In this document: positions 24,417-32,787 of the stretch, piece after piece
How the letters are laid out: every line of letters begins with the position of its first letter
How positions within the stretch are numbered: position 1 is the stretch's first letter
Source of the DNA: Chloroflexota bacterium
Lineage (GTDB): Bacteria; Chloroflexota; Anaerolineae; Anaerolineales; Villigracilaceae
Direction of reading: 5' to 3'
Assembly (NCBI GenBank): GCA_021824575.1
Contig: JAKAKJ010000082.1
Span: 114,211 to 159,819, forward strand
DNA length: 45,609 bases
Position numbers and translations under genes: made by a program
Notes under the pieces: model-generated
The model's input: only the letters and a program-made list of their open reading frames with translations
The model's database searches: none
What the model was told of the DNA's origin: nothing

Positions 24417-25883
24417 TTATTTCAATATGAACGTTACATCACCAGGCATGCCCGGTTTGAGTTTGCCGCTGGTATCAGGCAGTTGAAGCTTTACCGCAAA
24501 GACCGTCGTTTGACGTCCTTCCACCGTTTGCACGTTGCGCGGCGTGAATTCAGCCTGATCAGAAATGTAGGTGACTTTCGCCTGGAATGTCTGGTTGGGG
24601 AATGAATCAAATTTGACATCTGCCATTTGACCGAGGAACACCTGTCCCAGCCGATCTTCCGGGACATAAACCGTCATGGTCAGGTTGGTGAGCCGACCCA
24701 GTACCAAAACCTCCGCTCCGGGATTGACCGTTTCGCCCGGTTCCACAGCGCGCGTCAATACAACGCCATCGGATGGAGCCGTAATCGTCAGCTTGGCAAC
24801 CTGGGCATTGAGCAAATCCAGATTGGCTTGCGCTTGCTCCACTGCCGTCTGTGCCTGCGCTGATGCGGCTTTGGCTTGATCCAAAGCCTGCTCTGCGGTC
24901 GTAACGGCTGGCGACTGGCTCCCTGTCCGCAGGAAGCTCACATAATCCAATGCCGTGTTGTAACGCTCCTGCGCCAGGCTTACCTGTGCGCGCGCCTTCT
25001 CAACATTGTTGGCGGCATCCGTGGTCAGCGCCGTGTTGTACGCGTCCTGGGCGCTTTTGAGATTGGCTTTTGCATCGTCAAAGAGTTGCTGAGACGCGTC
25101 TTTGATGTCTTGGTCAATGTTGCTCAAATTCAACCTGTACGTGCGGTCACTGCTGTTTGGATTGTTTTGCTGCCGGTGCATGTCCAAAGCCAACAGATAA
25201 AGCTGGCGTTTGGACAGGTCATCAATAGTCTTCCCGTTTTGCACACGATTGTTCAGGTCGTTCGCCACATCATAACTGGCGCGGGCCTGAGCCAGATTGT
25301 TTTCGATCTTCACAAAATCGCTGCCAGCCGCGGAATTCTGAATATCGTTCAAGTTGTTCTGGGCGTCGGTCAAGGCTTGTTGGGCCGCATCCACCTCGGC
25401 TTGCGCGGCGGACATTTGTTCGGATTGGCTGAAATACCACAGCGGCAATGAAAAGTCCGAAGGCGCAGACATGACCCACTGCGAGGTCCGCTGGGCTTTG
25501 TCCGCGGTTACGGAAGCATTCAGCGCCAGGTCATATTGCGTCTGTGCGGAATTCAGAGACGCAGCAGCCGTGACCGCAGCGGCTTTGGCGGAATTCAATC
25601 CGGCAGCAGCCACAGCCTGTTGAGCCTTCAGGATGGTGCCATCAAGAGTAAGTAGCACATCCCCCGCCTTGACCGAGTCGCCTTCCTGCACATTCACGGC
25701 CTGCACTCTGCCTCCCACTTCCGGGGCGATGGATACCTGCGTTGTCTCGACCGTGCCGGAGGCGGTCAGCGCGGTGCTGTTGTTCAAACTCGACTGCCGC
25801 AGTAAAACACCTATGGATACTGCCACAAGAGCAATAATCACGATTACGACTATCACTGTCCTTCGATTTCGTAGCGCACTCAT
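24417..25883 (-). CDS. HlyD/YbhG-type membrane fusion protein
   Basis: 488 residues. One N-terminal membrane anchor (about 10-30), a split biotinyl-lipoyl domain (APEVGGRVQAVNVQEGDSV ... ITAPSDGVVLTRAVEPGE), and a very long alpha-helical hairpin rich in Ala, Gln and Asp in between. The C-terminal beta domain has VYVPEDRLGQVFLG and KPGMPGDVTF. Such adaptors link ABC permeases to export across the envelope. A GGAAAGGAA ribosome site precedes the ATG. In a presumably monoderm Chloroflexota cell the partner outside the membrane is unclear. Confidence 0.9.
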   Translation of the reverse strand: MSALRNRRTVIVVIVIIALVAVSIGVLLRQSSLNNSTALTASGTVETTQVSIAPEVGGRVQAVNVQEGDSVKAGDVLLTLDGTILKAQQAVAAAGLNSAKAAAVTAAASLNSAQTQYDLALNASVTADKAQRTSQWVMSAPSDFSLPLWYFSQSEQMSAAQAEVDAAQQALTDAQNNLNDIQNSAAGSDFVKIENNLAQARASYDVANDLNNRVQNGKTIDDLSKRQLYLLALDMHRQQNNPNSSDRTYRLNLSNIDQDIKDASQQLFDDAKANLKSAQDAYNTALTTDAANNVEKARAQVSLAQERYNTALDYVSFLRTGSQSPAVTTAEQALDQAKAASAQAQTAVEQAQANLDLLNAQVAKLTITAPSDGVVLTRAVEPGETVNPGAEVLVLGRLTNLTMTVYVPEDRLGQVFLGQMADVKFDSFPNQTFQAKVTYISDQAEFTPRNVQTVEGRQTTVFAVKLQLPDTSGKLKPGMPGDVTFILK

Positions 25884-25939
25884 GAAACATTCCTTTCCTT
25901 TTGAAAAGCGATTGAATTTCTTGTTCCTGTACTAAAGGA

Positions 25940-27073
25940 TCAATCAAGCGACTTGCGGAAACGCAACGCGGCCAATCCAAGAAGGATGATCGCAAAAACA
26001 ATCAAGGCAAAAGTCTGGGGGAGGATCAGATCCAGGCCCGCGCCCTTGATGACAATGGCACGCATGATGTAAATAAAATATGTAAGCGGCAGGAGATTTC
26101 CAACGGCTTGCAGGACTATCGGCAGGGATGAGATGGGGAAGATGAAACCTGAAAGCATGAAGGAAGGCAGCATGATTGGCATGCTCATTAACTGGGCCTG
26201 CTGCTGAGTTTGAGCCATGGTCGAGATCAACAGTCCGAGTCCCAGGGTGGGCAAAAGATACAGGCCGGTCAGCGCAAACAGGAGGATCAGGCTGCCTCTC
26301 AATGGAACACCGAAGAGAAAAGTTCCAACCACCAAAATCAAAATGGTGTTTGCAAAAGAAACCAAAATATAAGGAATGATTTTGGCGAGGATCAACTCCC
26401 AACTTCGAATGGGTGTAACGATTAACTGCTCGATTGTGCCGCGTTCCCGCTCCCGGACGATGGCCAGCGCAGTAAGGCTTGTTGCCGTCTGAAACAGGAT
26501 CATCGCAATCAGGCCGGGGACAATGTCGTAGCTGCCCAACAAGTCCGGGTTGTAAAGCACGCGTGTACGCACATCAATTGGCGAAGCGGACGCCATGCTG
26601 CTGCTTACGCCTTGAAGGGCTAGTTGTTGCGCGCGGATACTGGCTCCTTTAGCCTGGCCCGCAAGCGTCGCAGCGGAAAGCACAGCGCTGGCAATGGTTG
26701 GATCGGAGCCATCAATCAATACGGAAACCTGGGCCGTGCGGCCTGAGGCAAGGTCGCTGCTGTAGGTTGGCGGAATCACGATGCCCACTTTGACGTTTCC
26801 GCCATTGATTAAGCGGTTGACATCGGCGTCATTATTGGCAACATAGTCGAACGAGAAATAGCCGGTTGCCTTGAATGCGTCGAGCAGGGAGCGGCTCTCC
26901 ACACTGTTGCTTTGATCGAACACTACTGTCGGCACATTTTTTATATCCGTATTATTTGCGTAGCCCAGTAACACTAATTGAAGTATGGGCATGATAAAAA
27001 TAAATATCAATGTGCGCGGATCGCGCAGCATGTGGGTCATTTCTTTTTTAATCAGCGCTCGAAATCTTCTCAT
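25940..27073 (-). CDS. ABC-2 type permease
   Basis: 377 residues. N-terminal cytoplasmic segment and first helix (TLIFIFIMPILQLVLLG), a large extracytoplasmic domain (about 50-170), then five C-terminal helices including LLPTLGLGLLISTMAQTQQQ and a FMLSGFIFPISSLP region typical of YhhJ/YbhS-type efflux permeases. The ATG at 27073 is preferred over the TTG at 27082 because of its spacing from AAGGAG. Only one permease is present, so a homodimer is likely. Function: drug or lipid efflux, substrate unknown. Confidence 0.88.
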   Translation of the reverse strand: MRRFRALIKKEMTHMLRDPRTLIFIFIMPILQLVLLGYANNTDIKNVPTVVFDQSNSVESRSLLDAFKATGYFSFDYVANNDADVNRLINGGNVKVGIVIPPTYSSDLASGRTAQVSVLIDGSDPTIASAVLSAATLAGQAKGASIRAQQLALQGVSSSMASASPIDVRTRVLYNPDLLGSYDIVPGLIAMILFQTATSLTALAIVRERERGTIEQLIVTPIRSWELILAKIIPYILVSFANTILILVVGTFLFGVPLRGSLILLFALTGLYLLPTLGLGLLISTMAQTQQQAQLMSMPIMLPSFMLSGFIFPISSLPIVLQAVGNLLPLTYFIYIMRAIVIKGAGLDLILPQTFALIVFAIILLGLAALRFRKSLD

Positions 27074-27118
27074 GTCTGTCAATGCTCCTTTTACAACAAC
27101 TGCTTCACTGAATAATGA

Positions 27119-27613
27119 TTATTTGGCTTCTGCCTGCAACGATGTCAGCAGTTTTGTCATCAATTGCAGTAACTGTTTTTGCTCGCTGGACGAAAAGTTT
27201 TCAAGCAGGCTGGCAATGCGCTGCTTGATGAATTCCATTGCTATTTTTGAAAACCGCTTTCCATTCTCGGACATCTGTATACGCACCACGCGGCGATCAC
27301 TTGGATCGTTGACGCGCTCTACGAAATCGCTGTCCACCAGCAGGTCAATGATCCGCGTCGCGGAACTGAGGGGAATACCAAGCTCGCTGCTCAATTCGCC
27401 CATCGTGGGCGGAAGCGTACTGTGCGCCAGGATGGCAAAAATCCGAAAGAAGAGAGGACGATCTTCAGGGTTGGCCATGCCGCTCTTTCTCAGACGTTCC
27501 ATTTGCTTTTTGAATTGAACAGCCTGTTCAGGCTTGATCAGTTTCGGTTGCAAACGGAGGAATCCCTGCAGGAGTTCGAGGAATTGATCTGCTGTTTGTT
27601 CGGTCGTTGACAT
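27119..27613 (-). CDS. MarR-family transcriptional regulator of the ABC operon
   Basis: 164 residues. Winged helix-turn-helix with TMGELSSELGIPLSSATRIIDLLVDSDFVERVNDPSDRR, the hallmark MarR recognition helix and wing. The start at 27613 follows GGAAGGA by about 8 nt; the longer frame to 27682 would begin at the -35 box. It is the first gene of the efflux operon, 45 nt before the permease. A large inverted repeat over the -10 and leader (27615-27658) is the probable operator, so it likely represses itself and the pump, and is released by a pump substrate. Confidence 0.9.
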   Translation of the reverse strand: MSTTEQTADQFLELLQGFLRLQPKLIKPEQAVQFKKQMERLRKSGMANPEDRPLFFRIFAILAHSTLPPTMGELSSELGIPLSSATRIIDLLVDSDFVERVNDPSDRRVVRIQMSENGKRFSKIAMEFIKQRIASLLENFSSSEQKQLLQLMTKLLTSLQAEAK

Positions 27614-27614
27614 C

Positions 27615-27658
27615 GAATTTCCTTCCGTTTCTGGATATTTCCAAAACGGAAGGAATTC
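27615..27658 (-). promoter_or_regulatory. Operator inverted repeat of the marR-efflux operon
   Basis: Arms GAATTTCCTTCCGTTT (27615-27630) and AAACGGAAGGAATTC (27644-27658), 15 matching bases each apart from one extra T, separated by 13 bp. It overlaps the -10 and extends to the Shine-Dalgarno, and could also fold in the mRNA around the ribosome site. Confidence 0.75.
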
Positions 27659-27682
27659 TAATCGTTTTCCCTTTTTTGTCAA
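27655..27682 (-). promoter_or_regulatory. Promoter of the marR-efflux operon
   Basis: TTGACA (27682-27677), 16-nt spacer, TAGAAT (27660-27655) on the minus strand. Perfect -35 and five-of-six -10. Confidence 0.88.
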
Positions 27683-27683
27683 G

Positions 27684-27717
27684 AGAAAAAATAACAGGAC
27701 GCTTAACGTCCTGTTAT
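27684..27717 (-). terminator. Terminator of the LUD-domain gene
   Basis: Perfect 11-bp stem ATAACAGGACG (27691-27701) / CGTCCTGTTAT (27707-27717), and TTTTTTCTC after it on the minus strand. It lies just upstream of the marR promoter. Confidence 0.9.
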
Positions 27718-27787
27718 CAGATTTGAAAAGGTATTGATGTTTGAACTCTGGGGAATCAGATCAGAATACCCCGTCAAAGATTGCTGA

Positions 27788-28435
27788 TTAGAAACCCAGC
27801 GACTCTTTCACGATGATCATCGTGACGCGGTCCGGGCGGAACTCGCGGTTAAAGATCAAAATCTTGTTTGGACTGGTGCCGGTGTGGTAAAGCTGCTGCA
27901 TGTGTTCCTCTTCATGAGGGACACAGTATGCCTCGACGCGCCGCAAGCCCTCGTTTACATCCTTGACAATCTTCTGTGCGCCGACCACCCAGATAATTTT
28001 TCCAGCGCCCGAGGCATACGGGCCAAGCTGGCTGCCCGTCTTCGATGCAATGATCACATGCCCATCTTCAGTGACAGCCTGGACACTTCCCGCAGCATAA
28101 TCGGGTGCGCCGCCCAACTTGCGGATTTCTCTTCCCTGTGTTTCGCGATTCATCGCGAACATCTTTGGCCTGATCGTGTCAAAACGCCCGGATTTATCAA
28201 TTTCATCTTTGATGCCGAGCTGTTCCAACGTAACGGATGCGCCAAGAAAGACTTCTGCGCCATCCGGGATCAATTCAAAAAACATGCGCCTGGCCTCTTC
28301 GCCATTTCGTGCAATCAATGTGTGAATGCCGTTGGCTTCAAGTGCTTTGGCAGTCCGTTCAATTCTTTGGTCTGACGCAATTTTGTCAAATGTGCTGTCG
28401 GGGATTGGTTTGATGGAAACAGCTTTGTCCAACAT
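27788..28435 (-). CDS. LUD-domain protein (LutC/DUF162 family)
   Basis: 215 residues. Begins MLDKAVSIKPIPDSTFDKI; contains ANGIHTLIARNGEEARRMF, GAEVFLGASVTLEQLG and the family-typical ASKTGSQLGPYASGAGKIIWVVGAQKIV. LUD-domain proteins are linked to lactate utilisation (LutC) but the fold also occurs as stand-alone proteins with other roles; no LutA or LutB is nearby. Start 28435 has AAAGGAA upstream; the frame to 28510 overlaps the preceding gene without support. Co-transcribed with the F420/NADP-reductase-like gene (44-nt gap) and probably controlled by the divergent TetR. Confidence 0.8.
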   Translation of the reverse strand: MLDKAVSIKPIPDSTFDKIASDQRIERTAKALEANGIHTLIARNGEEARRMFFELIPDGAEVFLGASVTLEQLGIKDEIDKSGRFDTIRPKMFAMNRETQGREIRKLGGAPDYAAGSVQAVTEDGHVIIASKTGSQLGPYASGAGKIIWVVGAQKIVKDVNEGLRRVEAYCVPHEEEHMQQLYHTGTSPNKILIFNREFRPDRVTMIIVKESLGF

Positions 28436-28479
28436 AATATCGGTTTTCCTTTCGTTCAATAAATGTGTGTGAGGATTTT

Positions 28480-29124
28480 TTAGCTCAAGATTTTTATGGC
28501 GCTCATCCAATTGGAGCCAAGTGTGCCTTGCAAAACGATGTGAAGGAATTGCATCCCTTCGATTTGACGGGCGCGGCTCAACAGACCGATATCAATCGGG
28601 CGCATGCCGCCATCCTTAACCAACTGTGCGACCTTGCTTTTCGCGTCCGCATCGTCGCCTGCGATAAAGACGTCGAGTTGCTGACCCGCTATCTGTCCCG
28701 CGAGAAGCGTGCCCGCAAATGTCGTATTGAAGGCTTTGACAACTTTAGCCCCAGATGTAATCGCCTTTGCAACGTCTTCAGCAGACGAAGAATCCGGCGC
28801 AGTGGCAAGCCCATCGAAGGTCTGGTTCAATGGATTGGCAATATCCACAACGACTTTCCCCGCAAGCTTGTTGCCTAACTGCTTCACGATTTCGATGTTG
28901 GTACCATACCAGACAGCAAGAATAACCACATCACCAAGCGTTGCATTTCCCAGGCTTGATGTGGATACCTTCGCGCCGTTCTTTGCCGCACTTTTTACAT
29001 CTGCCGCGGTCTTTTCCGCGACTTCAGGATTCGCGTCCACAAAAGTGACCGAATGGCCGCCGGCCGCAAGGCGCGTGCCAATGCCGCGCCCCATATTTCC
29101 TGCACCAATAATTGTTACATTCAT
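28480..29124 (-). CDS. NADPH-dependent F420 reductase-like oxidoreductase
   Basis: 214 residues, a single Rossmann domain. It starts VTIIGAGNMGRGIGTRLAAGGHSVTFVD, and has VVILAVWYG, VVVDIANPLN and KVVKAFNTTFAG, the pattern of F420H2:NADP oxidoreductases and related NAD(P)-binding proteins. Hydride transfer between NADP(H) and F420 or another acceptor is possible; the true acceptor cannot be read. AAGGAG lies 8 nt before the ATG. First gene of a two-gene operon facing a tetR gene. Confidence 0.8.
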   Translation of the reverse strand: MNVTIIGAGNMGRGIGTRLAAGGHSVTFVDANPEVAEKTAADVKSAAKNGAKVSTSSLGNATLGDVVILAVWYGTNIEIVKQLGNKLAGKVVVDIANPLNQTFDGLATAPDSSSAEDVAKAITSGAKVVKAFNTTFAGTLLAGQIAGQQLDVFIAGDDADAKSKVAQLVKDGGMRPIDIGLLSRARQIEGMQFLHIVLQGTLGSNWMSAIKILS

Positions 29125-29166
29125 TTCTTGACTCTCCTTATGGATTATGATACATTTCTAACATCC

Positions 29167-29254
29167 GTTGCTTACACAACAGATGTTGTAAAATTTACCA
29201 TTCTTACCTAAGCAAGGTCAACCACCAAAAACTGGTTTTTGTTGCTTAGGCAAC
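29167..29254. promoter_or_regulatory. Two operator-like half-palindromes between tetR and the reductase operon
   Basis: GTTGCTTACACAACA (29167-29181) and GTTGCTTAGGCAACA (29241-29255) are near-identical direct copies, each a short palindrome (second: GTTGC-TTAG-GCAAC). ACAACAGATGTTGT (29176-29189) and a wider CCTAAGCAA (29207-29215) / TTGCTTAGG (29242-29250) repeat overlap them. On the minus strand TTGACC (29221-29216), 18-nt spacer and TAAATT form a likely promoter flanked by the two sites. Confidence 0.7.
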
Positions 29255-29266
29255 ACGGGAGCAAAA

Positions 29267-29854
29267 ATGTTGTCTAACTTGAAAGAGGGGCAGGAAAAGC
29301 TCGATCCTCGCGTGAGGCGCACCCGCCAATTGATCGAACAGGCTTTTATGGAGGTCATTAACGAAAAAGGCTTCCAGGAAATGACCGTTCGGGATATTAC
29401 CGAGCGAGCCGGGATCAATCGCGCCACGTTCTACGCCCATTTCCAGGACAAGTATGGCCTGCTCGACCAGAGTATCCGCCAGGGATTTCTGCAAGAGGTT
29501 GATAAGCGCATGTTGAATGCCTGCCATTTTACGGTGGACAATCTGCGGAATCTGATCATTGCGGTTTGTGAGTTCATCAAGAATGCCAATTCGAAATGCA
29601 AACCAGCGCAAAGCCAGTTTGAAACGCTGGTGGAAGCCCAGGTCAAAGAGGTGCTGTACGATTTGCTCCTGAAATGGCTGGAGCAGACCAGGACGAACAC
29701 CGAACCTGAAATCGCGGCGACAGCCACAAGTTGGGCAATCTACGGGCTGGCTCTGCAATGGAGTCACAGCAAAAGGCTGGAGTCGGTGGAGAAGTTCGCG
29801 GATGAGGTGTTGCCCCTTATTGTGCCAAACCTGCAACTTGTCGAAGCGGCCTGA
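29267..29854 (+). CDS. TetR-family transcriptional regulator
   Basis: 195 residues. N-terminal helix-turn-helix: RRTRQLIEQAFMEVINEKGFQEMTVRDITERAGINRATFYAHFQDKYGLLDQ. The all-helical C-terminal ligand domain is of the TetR_C type seen in DhaS-like regulators. It is divergent from the reductase/LUD operon across 142 bp with paired operator-like sites, so autoregulation and repression of that operon is the natural reading. Inducer unknown; a redox-active or aldehyde-type compound would fit the neighbours but is a guess. Confidence 0.9.
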   Translation: MLSNLKEGQEKLDPRVRRTRQLIEQAFMEVINEKGFQEMTVRDITERAGINRATFYAHFQDKYGLLDQSIRQGFLQEVDKRMLNACHFTVDNLRNLIIAVCEFIKNANSKCKPAQSQFETLVEAQVKEVLYDLLLKWLEQTRTNTEPEIAATATSWAIYGLALQWSHSKRLESVEKFADEVLPLIVPNLQLVEAA

Positions 29855-29895
29855 AAACCTGACAACTAGCATGACATTTGTAGGTCATTTGTCGG

Positions 29896-29924
29896 TTGTG
29901 CAGACGGGGTTAAGCATGTAAGAT
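29896..29924 (+). promoter_or_regulatory. Promoter of the aminotransferase leader
   Basis: TTGTGC (29896-29901), 17-nt spacer, TAAGAT (29919-29924). The predicted start is about 29931, 3 nt before the leader-peptide ATG. Confidence 0.65.
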
Positions 29925-29933
29925 AATTAAGCC

Positions 29934-29981
29934 ATGACAATCGTTCTGGCTGGTTTTTTGTTGGGCATTCTTATGCCATGA
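29934..29981 (+). CDS. Putative leader peptide, 15 residues
   Basis: ATG to TGA encoding MTIVLAGFLLGILMP, rich in Ile, Val and Leu. It sits between a promoter and a terminator in front of an amino acid aminotransferase gene, the standard place for an attenuation leader peptide. There is no Shine-Dalgarno; the start would be nearly leaderless. Its last codons overlap a hairpin GGCAT-TCTT-ATGCC (29964-29977). A chance short frame cannot be excluded. Confidence 0.45.
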   Translation: MTIVLAGFLLGILMP

Positions 29982-29982
29982 G

Positions 29983-30026
29983 GTCAGAAAGCCTGACGGG
30001 TATCAACGTACCTGTCAGGCTTTTTT
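29983..30026 (+). promoter_or_regulatory. Attenuator: competing hairpins and terminator before the aminotransferase gene
   Basis: Terminator arms AAAGCCTGAC (29988-29997) / GTCAGGCTTT (30014-30023) with TTTTTT. GTCAG (29983-29987) can instead pair with CTGAC (29993-29997), removing the terminator's left arm. The terminator stands 49 nt before the ATG at 30075. Confidence 0.6.
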
Positions 30027-30074
30027 CATCTTTAGTGACATTGGGATGCAAATTTCAATCAAAAAGGAGAACGA

Positions 30075-31310
30075 ATGCAGACACCCTGGGAATACCGGTA
30101 CGCGCATCGCACCAAACAGATGGGCAGTTCGGTCATACGCGAGTTGCTCAAGTTGACCGAGGAACCGGATATCATTTCCTTTGCGGGCGGGTTGCCCGCG
30201 CCAGATGTATTTCCTGTTAACGAATTTCGAGAAGCCTGCAATTACGTGCTCGATCATTTTGGCGCGCAGGCATTGCAATACAGCACCACGGAAGGCTATC
30301 GCCCTCTGCGCGAGATGATCGCGCGTCACACATCCCGCTACAGTGTGGAAGTCTCACCCGACAACATCCTCATCACATCTGGTTCGCAGCAAGCGTTGGA
30401 CTTTATTGGCCGTCTGTTCATCAACCGCGGTGACTATATCGTTGTCGAATCGCCGACGTATCTGGGAGCATTGCAGGCGTGGAACGCTTACGGCGCGCAA
30501 TACATTCCCGTTCGCACCGACGAGAACGGCATGATCGTGGATGAACTCGAGGCCGCGCTCCGCATCGGGCCGAAGTTCATTTATGTCCTTCCCAACTTCC
30601 AAAATCCAAGCGGCGCGACTCTCAGCCTCGAGCGGCGCAAACAATTGATCGAAATCGCCGACAAATACGGCGTCCCATTGATCGAAGATGACCCTTATGG
30701 GCAGCTCCGATACGAAGGCGAACATATCCCTTCGCTTGTCACACTGGATAGTCAATATCGCGGCAAAAACGGCGGAACATACAGCGGCAATGTAATCTAT
30801 CTCAGTACATTCTCCAAATTACTTGCGCCCGGCATTCGTCTGGCATGGGTCGTGGCGCCGGAGAAGATCATCCGCAAACTGGTTCTGACCAAACAGGCTG
30901 CCGATTTGAATACAGCCGCATTCAATCAATATGTGGCTTACGAAGTTGCCAAGGGTGGTTTCCTGGATCAACATGTCAATGTGATTCGTTCGGTCTACAA
31001 GGAACGCCGCGATGTGATGCTTGAAATGATGGATGAAATGTTCCCGCCCGAAGTCAGTTGGACACATCCAAAAGGCGGCATGTTCTTATGGGGCATCATG
31101 CCTGAGCACATGGATGCGGCCGAGGTTCTCAAAATCGCACTCAATCGCAAGGTGGCATTCGTGCCCGGAGCGTCCTTCCATGCGTGCGGCGGAGGCAACA
31201 ACACCATGCGTCTCAATTTTTCATATTCCTCCCCCGATACGATCCGCGAAGGCATTACCCGTCTCGGAACAACATTGAAGGAATTGATTGCGGAAAACAA
31301 ACAAAACTAA
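30075..31310 (+). CDS. PLP-dependent aminotransferase, class I (LysN/2-aminoadipate type)
   Basis: 411 residues, fold type I. DIISFAGGLPAPDVFP, YSTTEGYRPLREMIA, PNFQNPSGATLS, EDDPYGQLRYEG and the PLP Lys in YLSTFSKLLAPGIRLAWVVAP (the Lys of TFSK) are the signature of the LysN / MocR-aminotransferase group, which uses 2-aminoadipate, branched-chain or aromatic amino acids with 2-oxoglutarate. AAGGAG lies 6-8 nt before the ATG. The Ile/Val/Leu-rich leader peptide upstream suggests a link to branched-chain amino acids. Substrate remains undecided. Confidence 0.88.
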   Translation: MQTPWEYRYAHRTKQMGSSVIRELLKLTEEPDIISFAGGLPAPDVFPVNEFREACNYVLDHFGAQALQYSTTEGYRPLREMIARHTSRYSVEVSPDNILITSGSQQALDFIGRLFINRGDYIVVESPTYLGALQAWNAYGAQYIPVRTDENGMIVDELEAALRIGPKFIYVLPNFQNPSGATLSLERRKQLIEIADKYGVPLIEDDPYGQLRYEGEHIPSLVTLDSQYRGKNGGTYSGNVIYLSTFSKLLAPGIRLAWVVAPEKIIRKLVLTKQAADLNTAAFNQYVAYEVAKGGFLDQHVNVIRSVYKERRDVMLEMMDEMFPPEVSWTHPKGGMFLWGIMPEHMDAAEVLKIALNRKVAFVPGASFHACGGGNNTMRLNFSYSSPDTIREGITRLGTTLKELIAENKQN

Positions 31311-31330
31311 AGATTGCAAATGCAAAATAA

Positions 31331-31360
31331 AATTGGGACGACCGGACGGTCGTCCCAATT
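31331..31360. terminator. Bidirectional terminator between aminotransferase and malic enzyme
   Basis: Perfect 13-bp stem AATTGGGACGACC (31331-31343) / GGTCGTCCCAATT (31348-31360), GGAC loop. The minus-strand side continues TTTATTTTGC. Confidence 0.9.
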
Positions 31361-31377
31361 GATTCTATTCAATCCTT

Positions 31378-32727
31378 TTATTCATCAGCATACGGAACAT
31401 ATTCCGCACGTGCAATGCCTTGCTCCATGGCCGTCATTGCCACTGCACGCGCTACAGCGCGGTGCACCGCCTTGTCGAGCGGATTGGGAACCAATTCGCC
31501 GGGCGGTGTCATGTCTGCAATGGTTTGAGCCGCGGCAAATAACATCTCATGCGTGATGCGCGGCGCGTTCGCATCCACCGTGCCGCGGAAGATTCCGGGA
31601 AAGCCCAAAACGTTATTGACCATCTTCCCATCAGCCGCAAAAGCCGCGCCATGTTCCATGGCAACATCCGGATCGATTTCCGGATTTGGATTCGACAACG
31701 CAAGAATGATCTGGCCTTTATGAACCATTTCTGGTTTGATCAATCCGGACGCGCCGGTCGTCGCGATCACAATATCGCATCTCGCCATGATCTCGTTCAG
31801 GCTGGACCCTTTGCCGCCCGCCGCCTCGAGACGCTTTATCGCGTCTGACGACAAATCCGCACCATAGACCGGATTGCCAGTTAACTTCATCAACATGCGT
31901 GCGATGGCATTACCCGCCGCACCCAAACCAATCTGACCAATGATTGTTTTCTTGATATTGGTATTTGTTTGACGGCATGCGTTCGTGAGCGCGGCAACGC
32001 TGACAACCGCGGTGCCATGCTGGTCGTCGTGCATGACTGGTTTATCGAGAAGCTTCTGCAAACGTTCTTCGATTTCAAAGCAACGCGGCGCGGAAATATC
32101 TTCAAGCTGGATCGCGGCAAACGTTGGCGAGATGGCCGCTACCGCCGCAACAATTTCATCGGGATCCCTGGTATTCAATAAAATGGGCATGCCTGAAAGT
32201 CCCACCAGCGATTCCATCAACATTGCCTTGCCTTCCATAACCGGCATGGCGGCCAGCGGACCAATATCGCCCAATCCCAAAACCGCGGTGCCGTCCGTGA
32301 CGATGGCAATCATGTGACTTGTGCTGGTGTAAAGCCGCGCCAGCGACGGATCTTTTGCAATCTTCAAACAGACTTCTGCCACGCCGGGCGTATAGACGCG
32401 CCGCAACGTTGCCATCGAATCAATGGCATAGCGTGAGCGGATGGCAATCTTGCCTTTTTGATGCAATTCCAAAACCTCATCGCGAACTTCGAGAATCCTG
32501 GTTCCGGGGTTCGATCCCATCACCTTGACAATTTTCTCGACATGCTCGGCATCGTCGCCATAGACGGTGATATCGCGGATGATCGAGCGCGAGGTCTCGG
32601 TCAGCAATTGGATATCGCCAACAGTCCCGCCCATCTCCGCAATCGAGGTCAACAAATGCGCCAGCAATCCGATCTTTGGATCATTTCGCACGCGGATCGT
32701 GCGGCTGATTTTCCGTTCCCATGCCAT
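31378..32727 (-). CDS. NAD(P)-dependent malic enzyme with N-terminal ACT domain
   Basis: 449 residues. An ACT regulatory domain (about 8-85, RVRNDPKIGLLAHLLTSIAEM) precedes the malic-enzyme core: RRVYTPGVAEVC, IVTDGTAVLGLGDIGPLA, MPVMEGKAML, QLEDISAPRCFEIE, DDQHGTAVV, GLGAAGNAIARML and ALSNPNPEIDP. The enzyme decarboxylates malate to pyruvate. The ACT domain implies allosteric control by an amino acid or similar small molecule. GAGGAG precedes the ATG. Monocistronic, with hairpins on both sides. Confidence 0.95.
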   Translation of the reverse strand: MAWERKISRTIRVRNDPKIGLLAHLLTSIAEMGGTVGDIQLLTETSRSIIRDITVYGDDAEHVEKIVKVMGSNPGTRILEVRDEVLELHQKGKIAIRSRYAIDSMATLRRVYTPGVAEVCLKIAKDPSLARLYTSTSHMIAIVTDGTAVLGLGDIGPLAAMPVMEGKAMLMESLVGLSGMPILLNTRDPDEIVAAVAAISPTFAAIQLEDISAPRCFEIEERLQKLLDKPVMHDDQHGTAVVSVAALTNACRQTNTNIKKTIIGQIGLGAAGNAIARMLMKLTGNPVYGADLSSDAIKRLEAAGGKGSSLNEIMARCDIVIATTGASGLIKPEMVHKGQIILALSNPNPEIDPDVAMEHGAAFAADGKMVNNVLGFPGIFRGTVDANAPRITHEMLFAAAQTIADMTPPGELVPNPLDKAVHRAVARAVAMTAMEQGIARAEYVPYADE

Positions 32728-32753
32728 GGTTCTGTCTCCTCTCGAAAAAATAA

Positions 32754-32775
32754 GGCGGCCATTTGACTGGCCGCC
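32754..32775 (-). terminator. Terminator of the HAD hydrolase gene
   Basis: GGCGGCCA (32754-32761) / TGGCCGCC (32768-32775), followed on the minus strand by TTATTTTTT. Confidence 0.85.
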
Positions 32776-32787
32776 CTAAAGAGTATT

